In this document: one piece after another, positions 50,094-59,246 of the stretch | Position numbering within the stretch: position 1 is the first letter of the stretch | Layout of the letters: each line of letters begins with the position of its first letter | Assembly: GCF_000814475.1 (NCBI RefSeq) | Contig: NZ_JSVC01000001.1 | Coordinates: 310,001 to 374,000, forward strand | DNA: 64,000 bases | From: Flavihumibacter solisilvae | GTDB taxonomy: Bacteria; Bacteroidota; Bacteroidia; Chitinophagales; Chitinophagaceae | Reading direction: 5' to 3' | Translations under genes and position numbers: made by a program | The notes under the pieces: model-generated | What the model was told of the DNA's origin: nothing | Databases searched by the model: none | What the model saw: the letters and a program-made list of their open reading frames with translations, nothing else

Positions 50094-50804
50094 ATGAAAC
50101 CAACGTCGCAAAAACTCCTTGCTGAATTTATTGGTACCTGCTGGTTGGTATTGGGTGGTTGTGGTAGTGCAGTCCTTGCGGCAGCCTTTCCTGAAGTGGG
50201 AATCGGTCTCCTTGGTGTTTCATTAGCATTCGGCCTGACGGTCCTTACCATGGCTTATACCGTAGGTCCGATTTCTGGCGGACATTTTAATCCTGCGGTC
50301 TCTTTGGGCTTGTGGGCAGCGGGTCGGTTCCCGGCTTCGTCGCTTGCAACATATATAATTGCCCAGGTCGCAGGAGCCATAGTTGGTGCCGGTATACTCT
50401 ATTTCATAGCCAGTGGTGCAGAGGGGTTCAGTCTTGATTCTGGTTTCGCGGCAAACGGATATGCTGAACATTCGCCGGGAAAGTATTCAATGGGAGCAGG
50501 GTTTATTACTGAGGTGGTAATGACCTTTTTCTTCCTTGTGATCATCCTTGGTGTGACAGATGAAATAGCTGTTCCTGGATTTGGAGGACTTGCAATTGGT
50601 CTGGCACTAACCCTGATTCATCTGATAAGTATTCCTGTTACCAATACATCGGTTAATCCAGCCCGTAGTACAAGCCAGGCGCTGTTTGCAGGGTCATGGG
50701 CAATAGGTCAGTTATGGTTATTCTGGTTGGCACCGGTTATTGGCGGACTGCTTGCCGGGTTCGTATTTAGAAGCCTGTTTGGGAAAAAATTGGTCAAAGT
50801 CTAG
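50094..50804 (+). CDS. aqpZ: Aquaporin Z
   Basis: Inner-membrane water channel (236 aa, six helices). Both NPA boxes are intact: GGHFNPAVS (N66) and [12 protein letters not shown] near residue 187. The arginine following the second NPA, a key filter residue, is present. The tail [12 protein letters not shown] is short and basic. Single gene, 33 bp from a divergent secreted-protein gene. Confidence 0.95.
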   Translation: MKPTSQKLLAEFIGTCWLVLGGCGSAVLAAAFPEVGIGLLGVSLAFGLTVLTMAYTVGPISGGHFNPAVSLGLWAAGRFPASSLATYIIAQVAGAIVGAGILYFIASGAEGFSLDSGFAANGYAEHSPGKYSMGAGFITEVVMTFFFLVIILGVTDEIAVPGFGGLAIGLALTLIHLISIPVTNTSVNPARSTSQALFAGSWAIGQLWLFWLAPVIGGLLAGFVFRSLFGKKLVKV

Positions 50805-50988
50805 CTTGGGGGAAGATCGACATTGAGCTAACAATCAGTAATATTGCATAATAATCATCCTTTCCCCAACCATTATTGCCCGGTTTAACTGCTCTGCCAG
50901 TTATTGATACCCGTACCCGGAGTTAACATATCCAGTCTGTGAGAATTTGCCATTTCCGGCAATTGTTGATATCTATAAACTGTTTGCT

Positions 50989-51678
50989 ATGAAAAAAGTA
51001 CTGTCATTACTTTTGGTGATTAGCTCTCTTACTGTTTGGGGGCAATCCAGTTCTTTCCGTATCAACCTGTATTCAAACTATGTTTTTGATGACCAGGTAG
51101 ATTCCTATTATTCGACTACCGCCTATTATGATGGCAAGATCAAAGGTGGGTTTCAATGGGGTGTTGGCCTGGAATATATGATCAAACCGGCGTATGGTAT
51201 AAGTCTTGCGTATTTCCGGCAGGGTACGAATGCGCCAATTACCTACTATGATCCGGCGACCGTCATTAATCCGGTGAAAACCCAGGATTTTGATCTTGTT
51301 ATGAACTACATTATGCTTGGCGGTACCAGGTATTTCCCGGCAAGTCCTGCAGTGGAACCTTATTTCGGGATTGACCTGGGCATGTGCATCCTGGACGTTT
51401 CGAATACACCTAATGGGAATGATGGCAATGCGACGAAATTTGCATGGGGCATAAGGGGTGGTACAAACATCTGGGCAACAGAACGGTTTGGGATCAAGTT
51501 ACAGGCAGGGTTGAATTCCGTGGTGCAGGGTGTGGGTGGTACTCTTTATTTTGGTACCGGGGGTGCCGGGGCCGGCGTAGCCAGTTATTCATCATTGTTG
51601 CAATTTTCGCTGGGCGGTGGACTGGCCTTCCGGCTGGGTTACACCACTAACGCTACCGGCCAACCGAAGGTCTACTGA
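50989..51678 (+). CDS. Outer membrane beta-barrel protein
   Basis: Porin-like protein of 229 aa with a signal peptide (MKKVLSLLLVISSLTVWGQ) and strands such as FRINLYSNYVFDDQVDSYYS, KGGFQWGVGLEYMIKPAYG and LLQFSLGGGLAFRLGY. It belongs to the broad outer-membrane beta-barrel group; function unknown. The preceding gap (50805-50988) holds an imperfect inverted repeat TTGGGGGAAG / CTTTCCCCAA 44 nt apart and no clear promoter. Confidence 0.75.
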   Translation: MKKVLSLLLVISSLTVWGQSSSFRINLYSNYVFDDQVDSYYSTTAYYDGKIKGGFQWGVGLEYMIKPAYGISLAYFRQGTNAPITYYDPATVINPVKTQDFDLVMNYIMLGGTRYFPASPAVEPYFGIDLGMCILDVSNTPNGNDGNATKFAWGIRGGTNIWATERFGIKLQAGLNSVVQGVGGTLYFGTGGAGAGVASYSSLLQFSLGGGLAFRLGYTTNATGQPKVY

Positions 51679-52098
51679 ACTTTCGTGGCATAATTCTGGC
51701 ATTGAATTGGTAGTCAATAAACTGGGGCGTACCTTTAACCGGGCTGCTTATGTAAATCCAGACCTGCAAAACTCATCTGCCAGCGCCCTACTAAGGACCG
51801 GCAGTCAGGCAGGATAAGGCTTTCACCAGCTCATAACAATTAATCAAATACCCGGGCATCCAGGACAAGGGATGAAAACTGGAAAGAGAAAGTGGTTGGC
51901 AGGGGGGGAGAATTTACCTCAACTGTAAACCTCTTCTCAGGCAGGTTGGCATATGATCGGGCGGCTTGGATCGGGACAGACAGGATTTGGGCGAAACCCT
52001 AACATATGAGATAGGCATAGGAGTTAGTTACCTGGTCCGGCCCAAAGGGAAAACAAAATAAAAGGCAAGAATAATTCATCACACTAAAATCAATAGTT
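51679..52098. other. 420-bp region without a recognisable gene
   Basis: No open frame has coding character. Visible are TTTGGGC (51986-51992) with its complement GCCCAAA (52040-52046), and the hairpin-prone CTGCC...GGCAG near 51778-51803. It probably contains the promoter of the OmpA gene, but no clear -33/-7 pair was found. Confidence 0.4.
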
Positions 52099-52860
52099 AT
52101 GCTAACAAGATCCAGTCGTTTACTTGCATTTTTATTACTGATATCATTGGCCTCCTGCGTGTCAAGCAAAAAGTATAAGGCAGCCACAGCAGAGTCTGCA
52201 AGACTTTCCGGCCAGGTAGACAGCCTTAATAACCGGGTAAATGACCTTAATTCACAAGTAGGAAACCTTACTGCCCAGAATGCTGAACTGGATAAAAAAG
52301 TGAAAGAGTGTGTAGTTACCGTGGATGATATTCGCAAACAAAAGGAAAGGTTTGACCAGGCACTGGCAGAACAAGGCACATCCATGGAAGAAATCAGGAC
52401 CAAGGCCCAGGATGCCATCAGCAAATTCGAAGCTCAGGGTATGACAGTTACCAACAAGGACGGAATGGTTATCGTGTCAATGGAAGACAGGCTGGTATTT
52501 AAACCAGGAAGTACCGCTATGGGCAAGAATGGAAGGGATGCATTGGGAGTGATTGCCGAGGTGATTAACCAGTCTCCGAATGTAAAAGTATATGTAGTTG
52601 GCAATGCTGATGCCTCTGAAAAGTCAAAAGGCCGCGACGTATGGAGCCTTAGTACAGAAAGGGCAAATGCTGTTGTAAGGGCATTGGAGAAATCTTATAA
52701 TGTGGATCCAGCCAGGCTGACATCTGCGGGAAGGGGCAGTTATAACCCAGTTGCAGAAGGTGACCAGACAGCTGAAGGTAAAGCACGTAACCGCCGCACA
52801 GAAATCATCTTTAACCCGGATTTTTCAAAGCTTTGGGAATTGAAAGAAGGAACACATTAA
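52099..52860 (+). CDS. OmpA-family lipoprotein
   Basis: Cell-wall anchoring lipoprotein (253 aa). Signal and lipobox SLASC (Cys about residue 20), then a coiled-coil (about 30-110) with heptad-like Leu/Asn spacing (VDSLNNRVNDLNSQVGNL), and a C-terminal OmpA domain (about 130-245) that binds peptidoglycan: VYVVGNADASEKSKGRDVWS and GKARNRRTEIIFNP. Orientation and spacing suggest a structural role. It precedes a TonB receptor gene by 43 bp, with a weak hairpin between. Confidence 0.9.
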   Translation: MLTRSSRLLAFLLLISLASCVSSKKYKAATAESARLSGQVDSLNNRVNDLNSQVGNLTAQNAELDKKVKECVVTVDDIRKQKERFDQALAEQGTSMEEIRTKAQDAISKFEAQGMTVTNKDGMVIVSMEDRLVFKPGSTAMGKNGRDALGVIAEVINQSPNVKVYVVGNADASEKSKGRDVWSLSTERANAVVRALEKSYNVDPARLTSAGRGSYNPVAEGDQTAEGKARNRRTEIIFNPDFSKLWELKEGTH

Positions 52861-52866
52861 TAGCGG

Positions 52867-52887
52867 AACCCGTATTTTCGCGGGTTT
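52867..52887 (+). terminator. Weak hairpin after the OmpA gene
   Basis: AACCCG / CGGGTTT with an 8-nt loop, followed by only TTTAAAG. It may be a weak terminator or attenuator between the OmpA gene and the receptor gene. Confidence 0.35.
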
Positions 52888-52903
52888 AAAGCTATTGTTC
52901 CGG

Positions 52904-55141
52904 ATGAAAAGAGTACTGGTTTTGGTTCCTGGGTTGTTATTTTTATTGTCAGCAACGGCACAGTTTAATGTCAGGGGTAAAGTAACCGGTAAGGACACAG
53001 GCCTGCCGCTTGAAGAAGCGACGGTAACGATCAAAGGAAAGGAAACCCATACTCATACGGGCAATGATGGCCGGTTCCGGATCAAGGTGAATACGCTGCC
53101 TGACACGCTGATAGTCACACACATCGGGTACGATGCATTCGAGTTTGTGGTAACCGACCAGGAAACAGAATTTACAGTCGGACTGGTACCGGTACCTGTC
53201 CAGCTCAGCCAGGTCGTAGTCAGTGACAGCCGCAGGGCAATACGCCAGGTAATGCAGGTTGACCTGAAAACCAACCCGGTGAACTCGGCACAGGATCTGC
53301 TCAGGAAGGTACCGGGACTATTCATCTCCCAGCATGCGGGCGGGGGAAAAGCGGAACAACTGTTTTTGAGGGGGTTTGATATAGATCATGGAACGGATGT
53401 GAGAATCACGGCAGACGGATTGCCAGTAAATATGGTAAGCCATGCCCATGGCCAGGGATATGCAGATCTTCATTTCCTTATACCTGAAACGATCCGTGAT
53501 ATCGATTTTGGAAAAGGGTCTTACTATGCCGACCAGGGTGACTTCGCAACAGCAGGATATGTGAATTTCACGACACTTGACCGGCCGGAACAGAACCTAT
53601 TCAAGGTCGAGGGTGGCCAGATCAGCTCTTTCCGGACAGTGGGAATGTTCAACCTGTTCAACCGCCAGTCGGAAGAAAACAACAGTAATGCGTATATCGC
53701 CGGTGAATACAATTATACTAATGGTCCCTTTGAAGCTCCCCAGAACTTCAACCGGGTAAACCTTTTTGGAAAATATAATGCGAGTTTTGGTGCCAGGAAC
53801 AGTATCAGTGTCCTGGCTTCCTCGTTTAATTCCAAATGGGATGCCTCAGGCCAGATTCCCGACCGTGCGGTGAAGCAGGGTCTCATCAGTCGTTGGGGTG
53901 CAATCGATCCGACTGAAGGTGGTAATACGTCAAGAACCAACATCGCACTTAAATACCGCAACCGGATAAGTGACTCAGAGGATTGGCAGACAAACTTTTA
54001 CTACTCCAAATATGATTTCAGCCTGTTTTCCAATTTCACGTTCTGGCTTAATGATCCCGTAAACGGTGACCAGATTCACCAGTCGGAATCAAGGAAAATT
54101 TATGGAATGGATAACCGTTATACCAAATACATTCGTGGCGACAGGAGCGAATGGACTTTAACCGGTGGATTTGGATTCCGTCACGACATGGTAAGGGACA
54201 TTCAGCTGAGCCACACAGGGCAGCGCGAAACCGTATATGAATACATGGCGCGGGGTGATGTGGATCAGACTAACATTTCAGGTTATGCGTCTGCAGACTG
54301 GCGAAGTGGCAAGTGGAAGGTGAGTCCGGGATTGAGGGTAGATCATTTTATTTTCAATTACGCCGATAAGCTTGAACCGGCTTATAAAACACTTGCAGAA
54401 CAGAAAACTGCGTTAAGTCCGAAGTTGAATATTGTGTATTCTCCAACCGGTAACCTGCAGGCATATGTGAAAACGGGCATTGGCTTCCATTCAAATGACA
54501 GCAGGGTTGTAGTAAAGAATATGGATGAGCGTACACTCCCGGCCACCTACGGAGCAGACCTGGGTATTATATTCCGGCCGATCCCTGAACTGATCATTCA
54601 CCCGGCCATCTGGCACCTTGAAATGCAGCAGGAATTTGTTTATGTGGGCGATGAAGCAGTTGTTGAACCATCCGGCCGCACCAGGAGAATGGGAGCGGAT
54701 CTTGGACTGCGATACCAGCCTGCCAAATGGATTTACCTGGATGCTGATATCAGCTATGCCCGTCCGCGGGCAATTGATGAACTGAAAGGTGCGGACTATA
54801 TCCCGCTTGCGCCGGAACTTACCAGTACTGGTGGCGTCAGTGTCCAGCCTTTCCGTTCATTTACTGCCAACCTCCGTTACAGGTATATGAAAGATCGCCC
54901 GGCCAATGAAGACAATAGTATAAAGGCAGAAGGATATTTTGTGAACGATCTTTTGCTGAATTATTCCCGCAAGCGATGGGAACTTGGCCTGCAGATCGAA
55001 AACTTGTTTGATGTGGAGTGGCGTGAGGCCCAGTTCGATACGGAAACACGCATGTACAATGAACCCGCACCTGTATCGGAAATATGTTATACACCGGGTG
55101 TTCCGTTTTTTGCCAGGGTAAAGTTTTCGATTCTCTTTTAG
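52904..55141 (+). CDS. TonB-dependent receptor with His-rich plug segment
   Basis: Outer-membrane receptor (745 aa): signal peptide (1-20), carboxypeptidase-like domain (about 22-100: FNVRGKVTGKDTGLPLEEAT), plug (about 110-215) and barrel ending KFSILF. The plug contains an unusual stretch DIDHGTDVRITADGLPVNMV followed by SHAHGQGYADLHF, giving His162, His180, His182 and His190. These could coordinate a metal; the substrate is unknown. There is no SusD partner. The ATG at 52904 directly begins the signal peptide. Confidence 0.87.
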   Translation: MKRVLVLVPGLLFLLSATAQFNVRGKVTGKDTGLPLEEATVTIKGKETHTHTGNDGRFRIKVNTLPDTLIVTHIGYDAFEFVVTDQETEFTVGLVPVPVQLSQVVVSDSRRAIRQVMQVDLKTNPVNSAQDLLRKVPGLFISQHAGGGKAEQLFLRGFDIDHGTDVRITADGLPVNMVSHAHGQGYADLHFLIPETIRDIDFGKGSYYADQGDFATAGYVNFTTLDRPEQNLFKVEGGQISSFRTVGMFNLFNRQSEENNSNAYIAGEYNYTNGPFEAPQNFNRVNLFGKYNASFGARNSISVLASSFNSKWDASGQIPDRAVKQGLISRWGAIDPTEGGNTSRTNIALKYRNRISDSEDWQTNFYYSKYDFSLFSNFTFWLNDPVNGDQIHQSESRKIYGMDNRYTKYIRGDRSEWTLTGGFGFRHDMVRDIQLSHTGQRETVYEYMARGDVDQTNISGYASADWRSGKWKVSPGLRVDHFIFNYADKLEPAYKTLAEQKTALSPKLNIVYSPTGNLQAYVKTGIGFHSNDSRVVVKNMDERTLPATYGADLGIIFRPIPELIIHPAIWHLEMQQEFVYVGDEAVVEPSGRTRRMGADLGLRYQPAKWIYLDADISYARPRAIDELKGADYIPLAPELTSTGGVSVQPFRSFTANLRYRYMKDRPANEDNSIKAEGYFVNDLLLNYSRKRWELGLQIENLFDVEWREAQFDTETRMYNEPAPVSEICYTPGVPFFARVKFSILF

Positions 55142-55165
55142 CGTATATTCATCGAAACTATCGAC

Positions 55166-55513
55166 ATGAATTTTGTTGTCCGTTTGCTGATCAGCGCGCT
55201 GGTCGCCTTCGGGTTGTCATATATTCTGCCCGGCATTTCATTTGATTCGTTTACTGACGCGCTGATCGTGGCATTGGTGCTTGCTTTACTGAATACTATT
55301 GTAAAGCCCATACTGATCATATTTACATTTCCTATCACCATAATAACCCTTGGGCTTTTTCTGCTGGTAATAAATGCACTGATCATATTGATGGCTGATA
55401 AACTTGTTAATGGATTCGACGTAGCAGGTTTCTGGTCCGCACTGCTGTTCAGCATACTGTTATCGATCATAACTTCCCTCATTAACGCATCCGATAAAAA
55501 GAGTGATTCCTGA
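55166..55513 (+). CDS. Phage-holin-IV-like small membrane protein
   Basis: Four-helix membrane protein (115 aa) of the superfamily-IV holin-like group (Phage_holin_4_2), which is widespread as a chromosomal gene and not a sign of prophage. Typical segments are GLSYILPGISFDSF and ALLNTIVKPILIIFTFP. Function unknown. It ends 1 nt before the start of the dehydrogenase gene. Confidence 0.8.
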   Translation: MNFVVRLLISALVAFGLSYILPGISFDSFTDALIVALVLALLNTIVKPILIIFTFPITIITLGLFLLVINALIILMADKLVNGFDVAGFWSALLFSILLSIITSLINASDKKSDS

Positions 55514-55514
55514 T

Positions 55515-57503
55515 ATGTATTTCAACCGGAGAGATTTATCAGACGAACAATTAATTGAGTTTTATAAAAGTATCCTGCTTCCAAGGCTGGTTGAGGAGAA
55601 GATGCTTGTACTACTTCGCCAGGGCAAAATCAGCAAGTGGTTCAGCGGAATTGGGCAGGAAGCAATTGCCGTTGGAGCAACACTTGCCATGCATGACGAT
55701 GAATGGATCATGCCCCTGCACCGGAACCTTGGGGTCTTTACCACCCGGCGGATGCCTTTACGTAAGTTGTTCCTTCAGTGGCAGGGTAATAAAGAAGGAT
55801 ACAGCAAGGGCCGGGAGAGAAGCTTTCATTTTGGCAGCAGGGAAAATCATATCTGTGGTATGATCTCTCATCTTGGCCCCCAGCTTGCTATTGCTGATGG
55901 AGTCTCACTGGCATATAATTTAAAGAACGAGAAAAAAGCCAGCCTGGCTTTTACAGGTGAAGGGGGTACAAGCGAGGGCGATTTTCATGAAGCGCTTAAT
56001 GTTGCGTCAGTCTGGAACCTGCCTGTGATCTTCCTGATCGAGAACAATGGTTATGGTTTAAGCACGCCGGTAAAGGAACAATTCCGCTGCGAACAACTTG
56101 CTTTAAGGGCGAAAGGGTATGGCATGGAAGGGGTGACCATCGATGGGAATAACCTGCTTGAGGTTTATGATACGATCAAAGGTGTGCGTGAATACTGCAT
56201 CCGCGAACAGAAGCCTTACCTTATTGAATGCATGACATTCAGGATGCGTGGTCACGAAGAAGCCAGTGGAACTAAGTACATTCCGCAGCACCTTTTTGAA
56301 GAATGGGCTGCCAAAGACCCTGTAAAAAAGTTCGAGGAATACCTGATTCTCGAAGAAGTGCTGACTTACTCATATGTCGAAAGCATTCGCAGGGAAATGA
56401 AATTAATGATCGACGCCGAGTGGCAGGTGGCTGCTGACGCACCAATGAAACTGCCGGTACTCGAGGAAGAGCTGGATGATGTGTTCGCACCTGTTCCTGC
56501 AATGCCTTTTGAGGAAAGCGGCTCTGCTGCAAATGAGGTTAAATCGAAGCGTTTTATTGATGCGGTAACGGAAGGTTTACGCCAGTCAATGGAGAAACAT
56601 GACAATCTTGTCCTGATGGGACAGGACATTGCTGAATACGGAGGGGCGTTCAAAATCACGGAAGGCTTTGTGGAAAGATTCGGCAGGGAACGGGTAAGAA
56701 ATACACCCCTTTGTGAGAGTGCAATTATCGGCTCTGCACTTGGCCTTAGCCTGGAAGGATTCAAAAGCATGGTCGAAATGCAATTCGCTGATTTCGTCAG
56801 CGTGGGCTTTAACCAGATTGTCAACAACCTTGCGAAGATCCATTACCGCTGGGGGCAGAATGCCGATGTGGTGATCAGGATGCCAACTGGCGCCGGGGTG
56901 GGTGCGGGACCGTTTCACAGCCAGAGCAATGAAGCTTGGTTTGTACATACTCCCGGACTGAAGGTTGTATATCCATCGACCCCTGCTGATGCCAAAGGTC
57001 TTCTTATCGCTGCGATCAATGACCCAAACCCGGTTATTTACTTTGAACATAAAGCATTGTACAGAAGTATCAGCGGGCCTGTTCCTGATGAGTATTATGA
57101 AGTACCGATAGGAAAGGCGAGATGGGCCAGCCAGGGAAGAGATATCAGCATAATTACTTACGGTGCAGGTGTGTATTGGGCCGAAGAGTATGCCGCGTCA
57201 GACCCTGCTGTCAGCTACGACATCCTTGATCTCCGCACTTTACTACCCTTGGACTACGATGCTATCAGGGAGTCAGTTACCAGGACCGGAAAAGTACTTG
57301 TGTTACATGAGGACACGCTTACAGGCGGAATTGCGGGTGAGATCAGTGCATGGATAAGCGAGCATTGTTTTGAATTACTCGATGCGCCTGTAATACGATG
57401 CGCTTCGCTGGATACACCTGTTCCGTTTAATCTTGAACTGGAAAAACAATTCCTGGCTAAAAGCCGGATGGCAGAGTCATTAAAAAAGCTCCTTAGCTAT
57501 TAA
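55515..57503 (+). CDS. Alpha-ketoacid dehydrogenase E1, fused alpha and beta subunits
   Basis: Thiamine-diphosphate enzyme (662 aa) that decarboxylates a branched-chain 2-oxoacid (or related oxoacid) and transfers the acyl group to a lipoyl E2. Residues 1-320 are E1-alpha, with the TPP motif GEGGTSEGDFHEALN (usual GDG is GEG here) and HLGPQLAIADGVSLAYN; residues 345-662 are E1-beta (GQDIAEYGGAFKITEG; TGAGVGAGPFHSQSNEAWF). An acidic linker (EEELDDVFAPVPAMPFEES) joins them. No E2 or E3 is adjacent, so it works with complex parts encoded elsewhere. Start ATG 1 nt after the previous stop. Confidence 0.88.
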   Translation: MYFNRRDLSDEQLIEFYKSILLPRLVEEKMLVLLRQGKISKWFSGIGQEAIAVGATLAMHDDEWIMPLHRNLGVFTTRRMPLRKLFLQWQGNKEGYSKGRERSFHFGSRENHICGMISHLGPQLAIADGVSLAYNLKNEKKASLAFTGEGGTSEGDFHEALNVASVWNLPVIFLIENNGYGLSTPVKEQFRCEQLALRAKGYGMEGVTIDGNNLLEVYDTIKGVREYCIREQKPYLIECMTFRMRGHEEASGTKYIPQHLFEEWAAKDPVKKFEEYLILEEVLTYSYVESIRREMKLMIDAEWQVAADAPMKLPVLEEELDDVFAPVPAMPFEESGSAANEVKSKRFIDAVTEGLRQSMEKHDNLVLMGQDIAEYGGAFKITEGFVERFGRERVRNTPLCESAIIGSALGLSLEGFKSMVEMQFADFVSVGFNQIVNNLAKIHYRWGQNADVVIRMPTGAGVGAGPFHSQSNEAWFVHTPGLKVVYPSTPADAKGLLIAAINDPNPVIYFEHKALYRSISGPVPDEYYEVPIGKARWASQGRDISIITYGAGVYWAEEYAASDPAVSYDILDLRTLLPLDYDAIRESVTRTGKVLVLHEDTLTGGIAGEISAWISEHCFELLDAPVIRCASLDTPVPFNLELEKQFLAKSRMAESLKKLLSY

Positions 57504-57506
57504 CAA

Positions 57507-59246
57507 TTAGCGTTCCCCAACCTGCTGCCGCCACATTGCATAATAAAGTCCCTTTTGTTCCAGCAGGAACGCGTGTTTTCCTTCTTCTGCAATACGTCCT
57601 TTTTCAAGGACAATGATCCTGTCTGCATGCATGATCGTGGAAAGCCTGTGGGCTATCAAAATGGTCATTTGTTGCTTCTCAGCTGAAATTTCGCGGATGG
57701 TAGCGCTGATCTCTTCTTCAGTTATTGAATCGAGTGCAGAAGTGGCCTCATCAAAGATCAGGAGCCTTGGCTCGCGAAGTAATGCGCGGGCGATCGCCAG
57801 CCTTTGCTTCTCGCCTCCGGATACTCTCTTTCCGCCCTCACCGAGTACAGTGTCAAGGCCCTTCAAAGAATTCATAATGAGGCCGGTACTGGCTGCTTTT
57901 TCCAGGGCTGCGATGATTTGCTCATCAGTGGCGTCCGGTTTTACAAAGAGCATATTATCCCGGATGGTGCCTGAGAACATCTGTGTTTCCTGGGTAACAA
58001 AACCCAACTGGCGACGAACCCGGTTATAACGGATAAGCCTGACTGAAATGCCATCTATAGTGATTTCTCCTTCAACTGGTGTGTAGAGACCGACCAGCAG
58101 TTTTACCAGGGTTGACTTTCCCGATCCGGATGGTCCGACAAATGCAATGGTTTCCCCAAGCTCAACAGAGAATGAGATATTCTCCACGGCATTTTGCCTT
58201 GCATTCCGGTGTTTGAAAGAAACATTGTTAAATGCCAGTCGTTCCATGGCTTTGATATCGATCGGTTCTTCCGGACGATACTCCGGCTCTTTCAGCATCA
58301 GCTGGTTGAAGACCATCAATGACGCTTCAGCTTCGCGATATTGCAAAATGATGTTTCCCAGGTCCTGCAACGGCCCGATAATCCCGGTAGAGATGAACTG
58401 CATTGAAATAAGTTCACCTGTAGTAAGAACGTTCCTGAAGATCAGCCACAGCAAAATAAAGAGGATCGACTGCTTCAGCAGATTCAGGGTGGTGCCCTGC
58501 AAAAAAGAAAGGGTCCTGACCTTCCTGGTTTTTTCCATTTCCAGGTCAAAGATCTTTCTTGTTTGTCCCTGCAGTCTTCGGATTTCACCATAAGTGAGCC
58601 CGAGGCTTTTGACCAGTTCAATGTTCCGCAGTGATTCGGTAATGGTTCCGCTTAGTACATTGGTTTGTCTCACTACGGCCCGTTGGATGGTTTTAATCCG
58701 TCTGCTGAGCAGGCTGGTGAGTCCGCCAAGTAAAACAACTCCAATCAGGAAAACAGGAATAAGTGCCCAGTGTTTTGTTATTGCATACCACATGAGAAAA
58801 CAGATTCCGACCAGGGAAGAGAACAGGATATTGATGAAGGAACTAATAAACCTTTCGGTATCGTTGCGGACCTTTTGCAGTTTGGAGAGGGTTTCTCCAC
58901 TGCTCTGGTCTTCAAATCCCTGGTAAGGCAGCCTGAGTGTCTGCCGCAATCCATCATTAAAGATCTGCATTCCGAATTTCTGCACGACAAGACGAACTAC
59001 GTAATCTTTAAACGTGAGTGCTATCCGTGCCAGCAAAGCAACGCCTATGGCGAGCGCCAGCAGGCCAAATACGCCCTGGAGTTTTTCGTTTTCTGAACGA
59101 TTACCTGGTTCTGTTGCGAACCGGTCAATCACCTGGCCGAAGATGATTGGGTCATATAATGACAATATTTGCGCGACCCCGGCTAACAGCAGCGCCAGGA
59201 ATACCCAGCCTTTATATGGCTTCAGATATGTCCATAAGATTTTCAT
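57507..59246 (-). CDS. ABC transporter, fused permease and ATPase
   Basis: Type IV ABC exporter half (579 aa): six-helix membrane domain (1-310) and ATPase (340-575) with Walker A GPSGSGKST, signature VSGGEKQRLAIARA, Walker B LLIFDEATSALD and the H-loop AHRLSTIMHADRI. Acts as a homodimer, probably exporting a lipid or peptide; the substrate is unknown. Its ATG overlaps the stop of the dipeptidase gene (TAATG), so they are co-transcribed. Convergent with the E1 gene, 3 bp apart. Confidence 0.93.
   Translation of the reverse strand: MKILWTYLKPYKGWVFLALLLAGVAQILSLYDPIIFGQVIDRFATEPGNRSENEKLQGVFGLLALAIGVALLARIALTFKDYVVRLVVQKFGMQIFNDGLRQTLRLPYQGFEDQSSGETLSKLQKVRNDTERFISSFINILFSSLVGICFLMWYAITKHWALIPVFLIGVVLLGGLTSLLSRRIKTIQRAVVRQTNVLSGTITESLRNIELVKSLGLTYGEIRRLQGQTRKIFDLEMEKTRKVRTLSFLQGTTLNLLKQSILFILLWLIFRNVLTTGELISMQFISTGIIGPLQDLGNIILQYREAEASLMVFNQLMLKEPEYRPEEPIDIKAMERLAFNNVSFKHRNARQNAVENISFSVELGETIAFVGPSGSGKSTLVKLLVGLYTPVEGEITIDGISVRLIRYNRVRRQLGFVTQETQMFSGTIRDNMLFVKPDATDEQIIAALEKAASTGLIMNSLKGLDTVLGEGGKRVSGGEKQRLAIARALLREPRLLIFDEATSALDSITEEEISATIREISAEKQQMTILIAHRLSTIMHADRIIVLEKGRIAEEGKHAFLLEQKGLYYAMWRQQVGER

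Noticed and set aside
50806-50869. Terminator after aqpZ
   Set aside because: TTGGGGGAAG and CTTTCCCCAA are complementary but 44 nt apart and no T-run follows; left as an imperfect inverted repeat only.
55166-55513. Prophage remnant because of the holin-like gene
   Set aside because: This small membrane family is common in chromosomes; no other phage gene is present.
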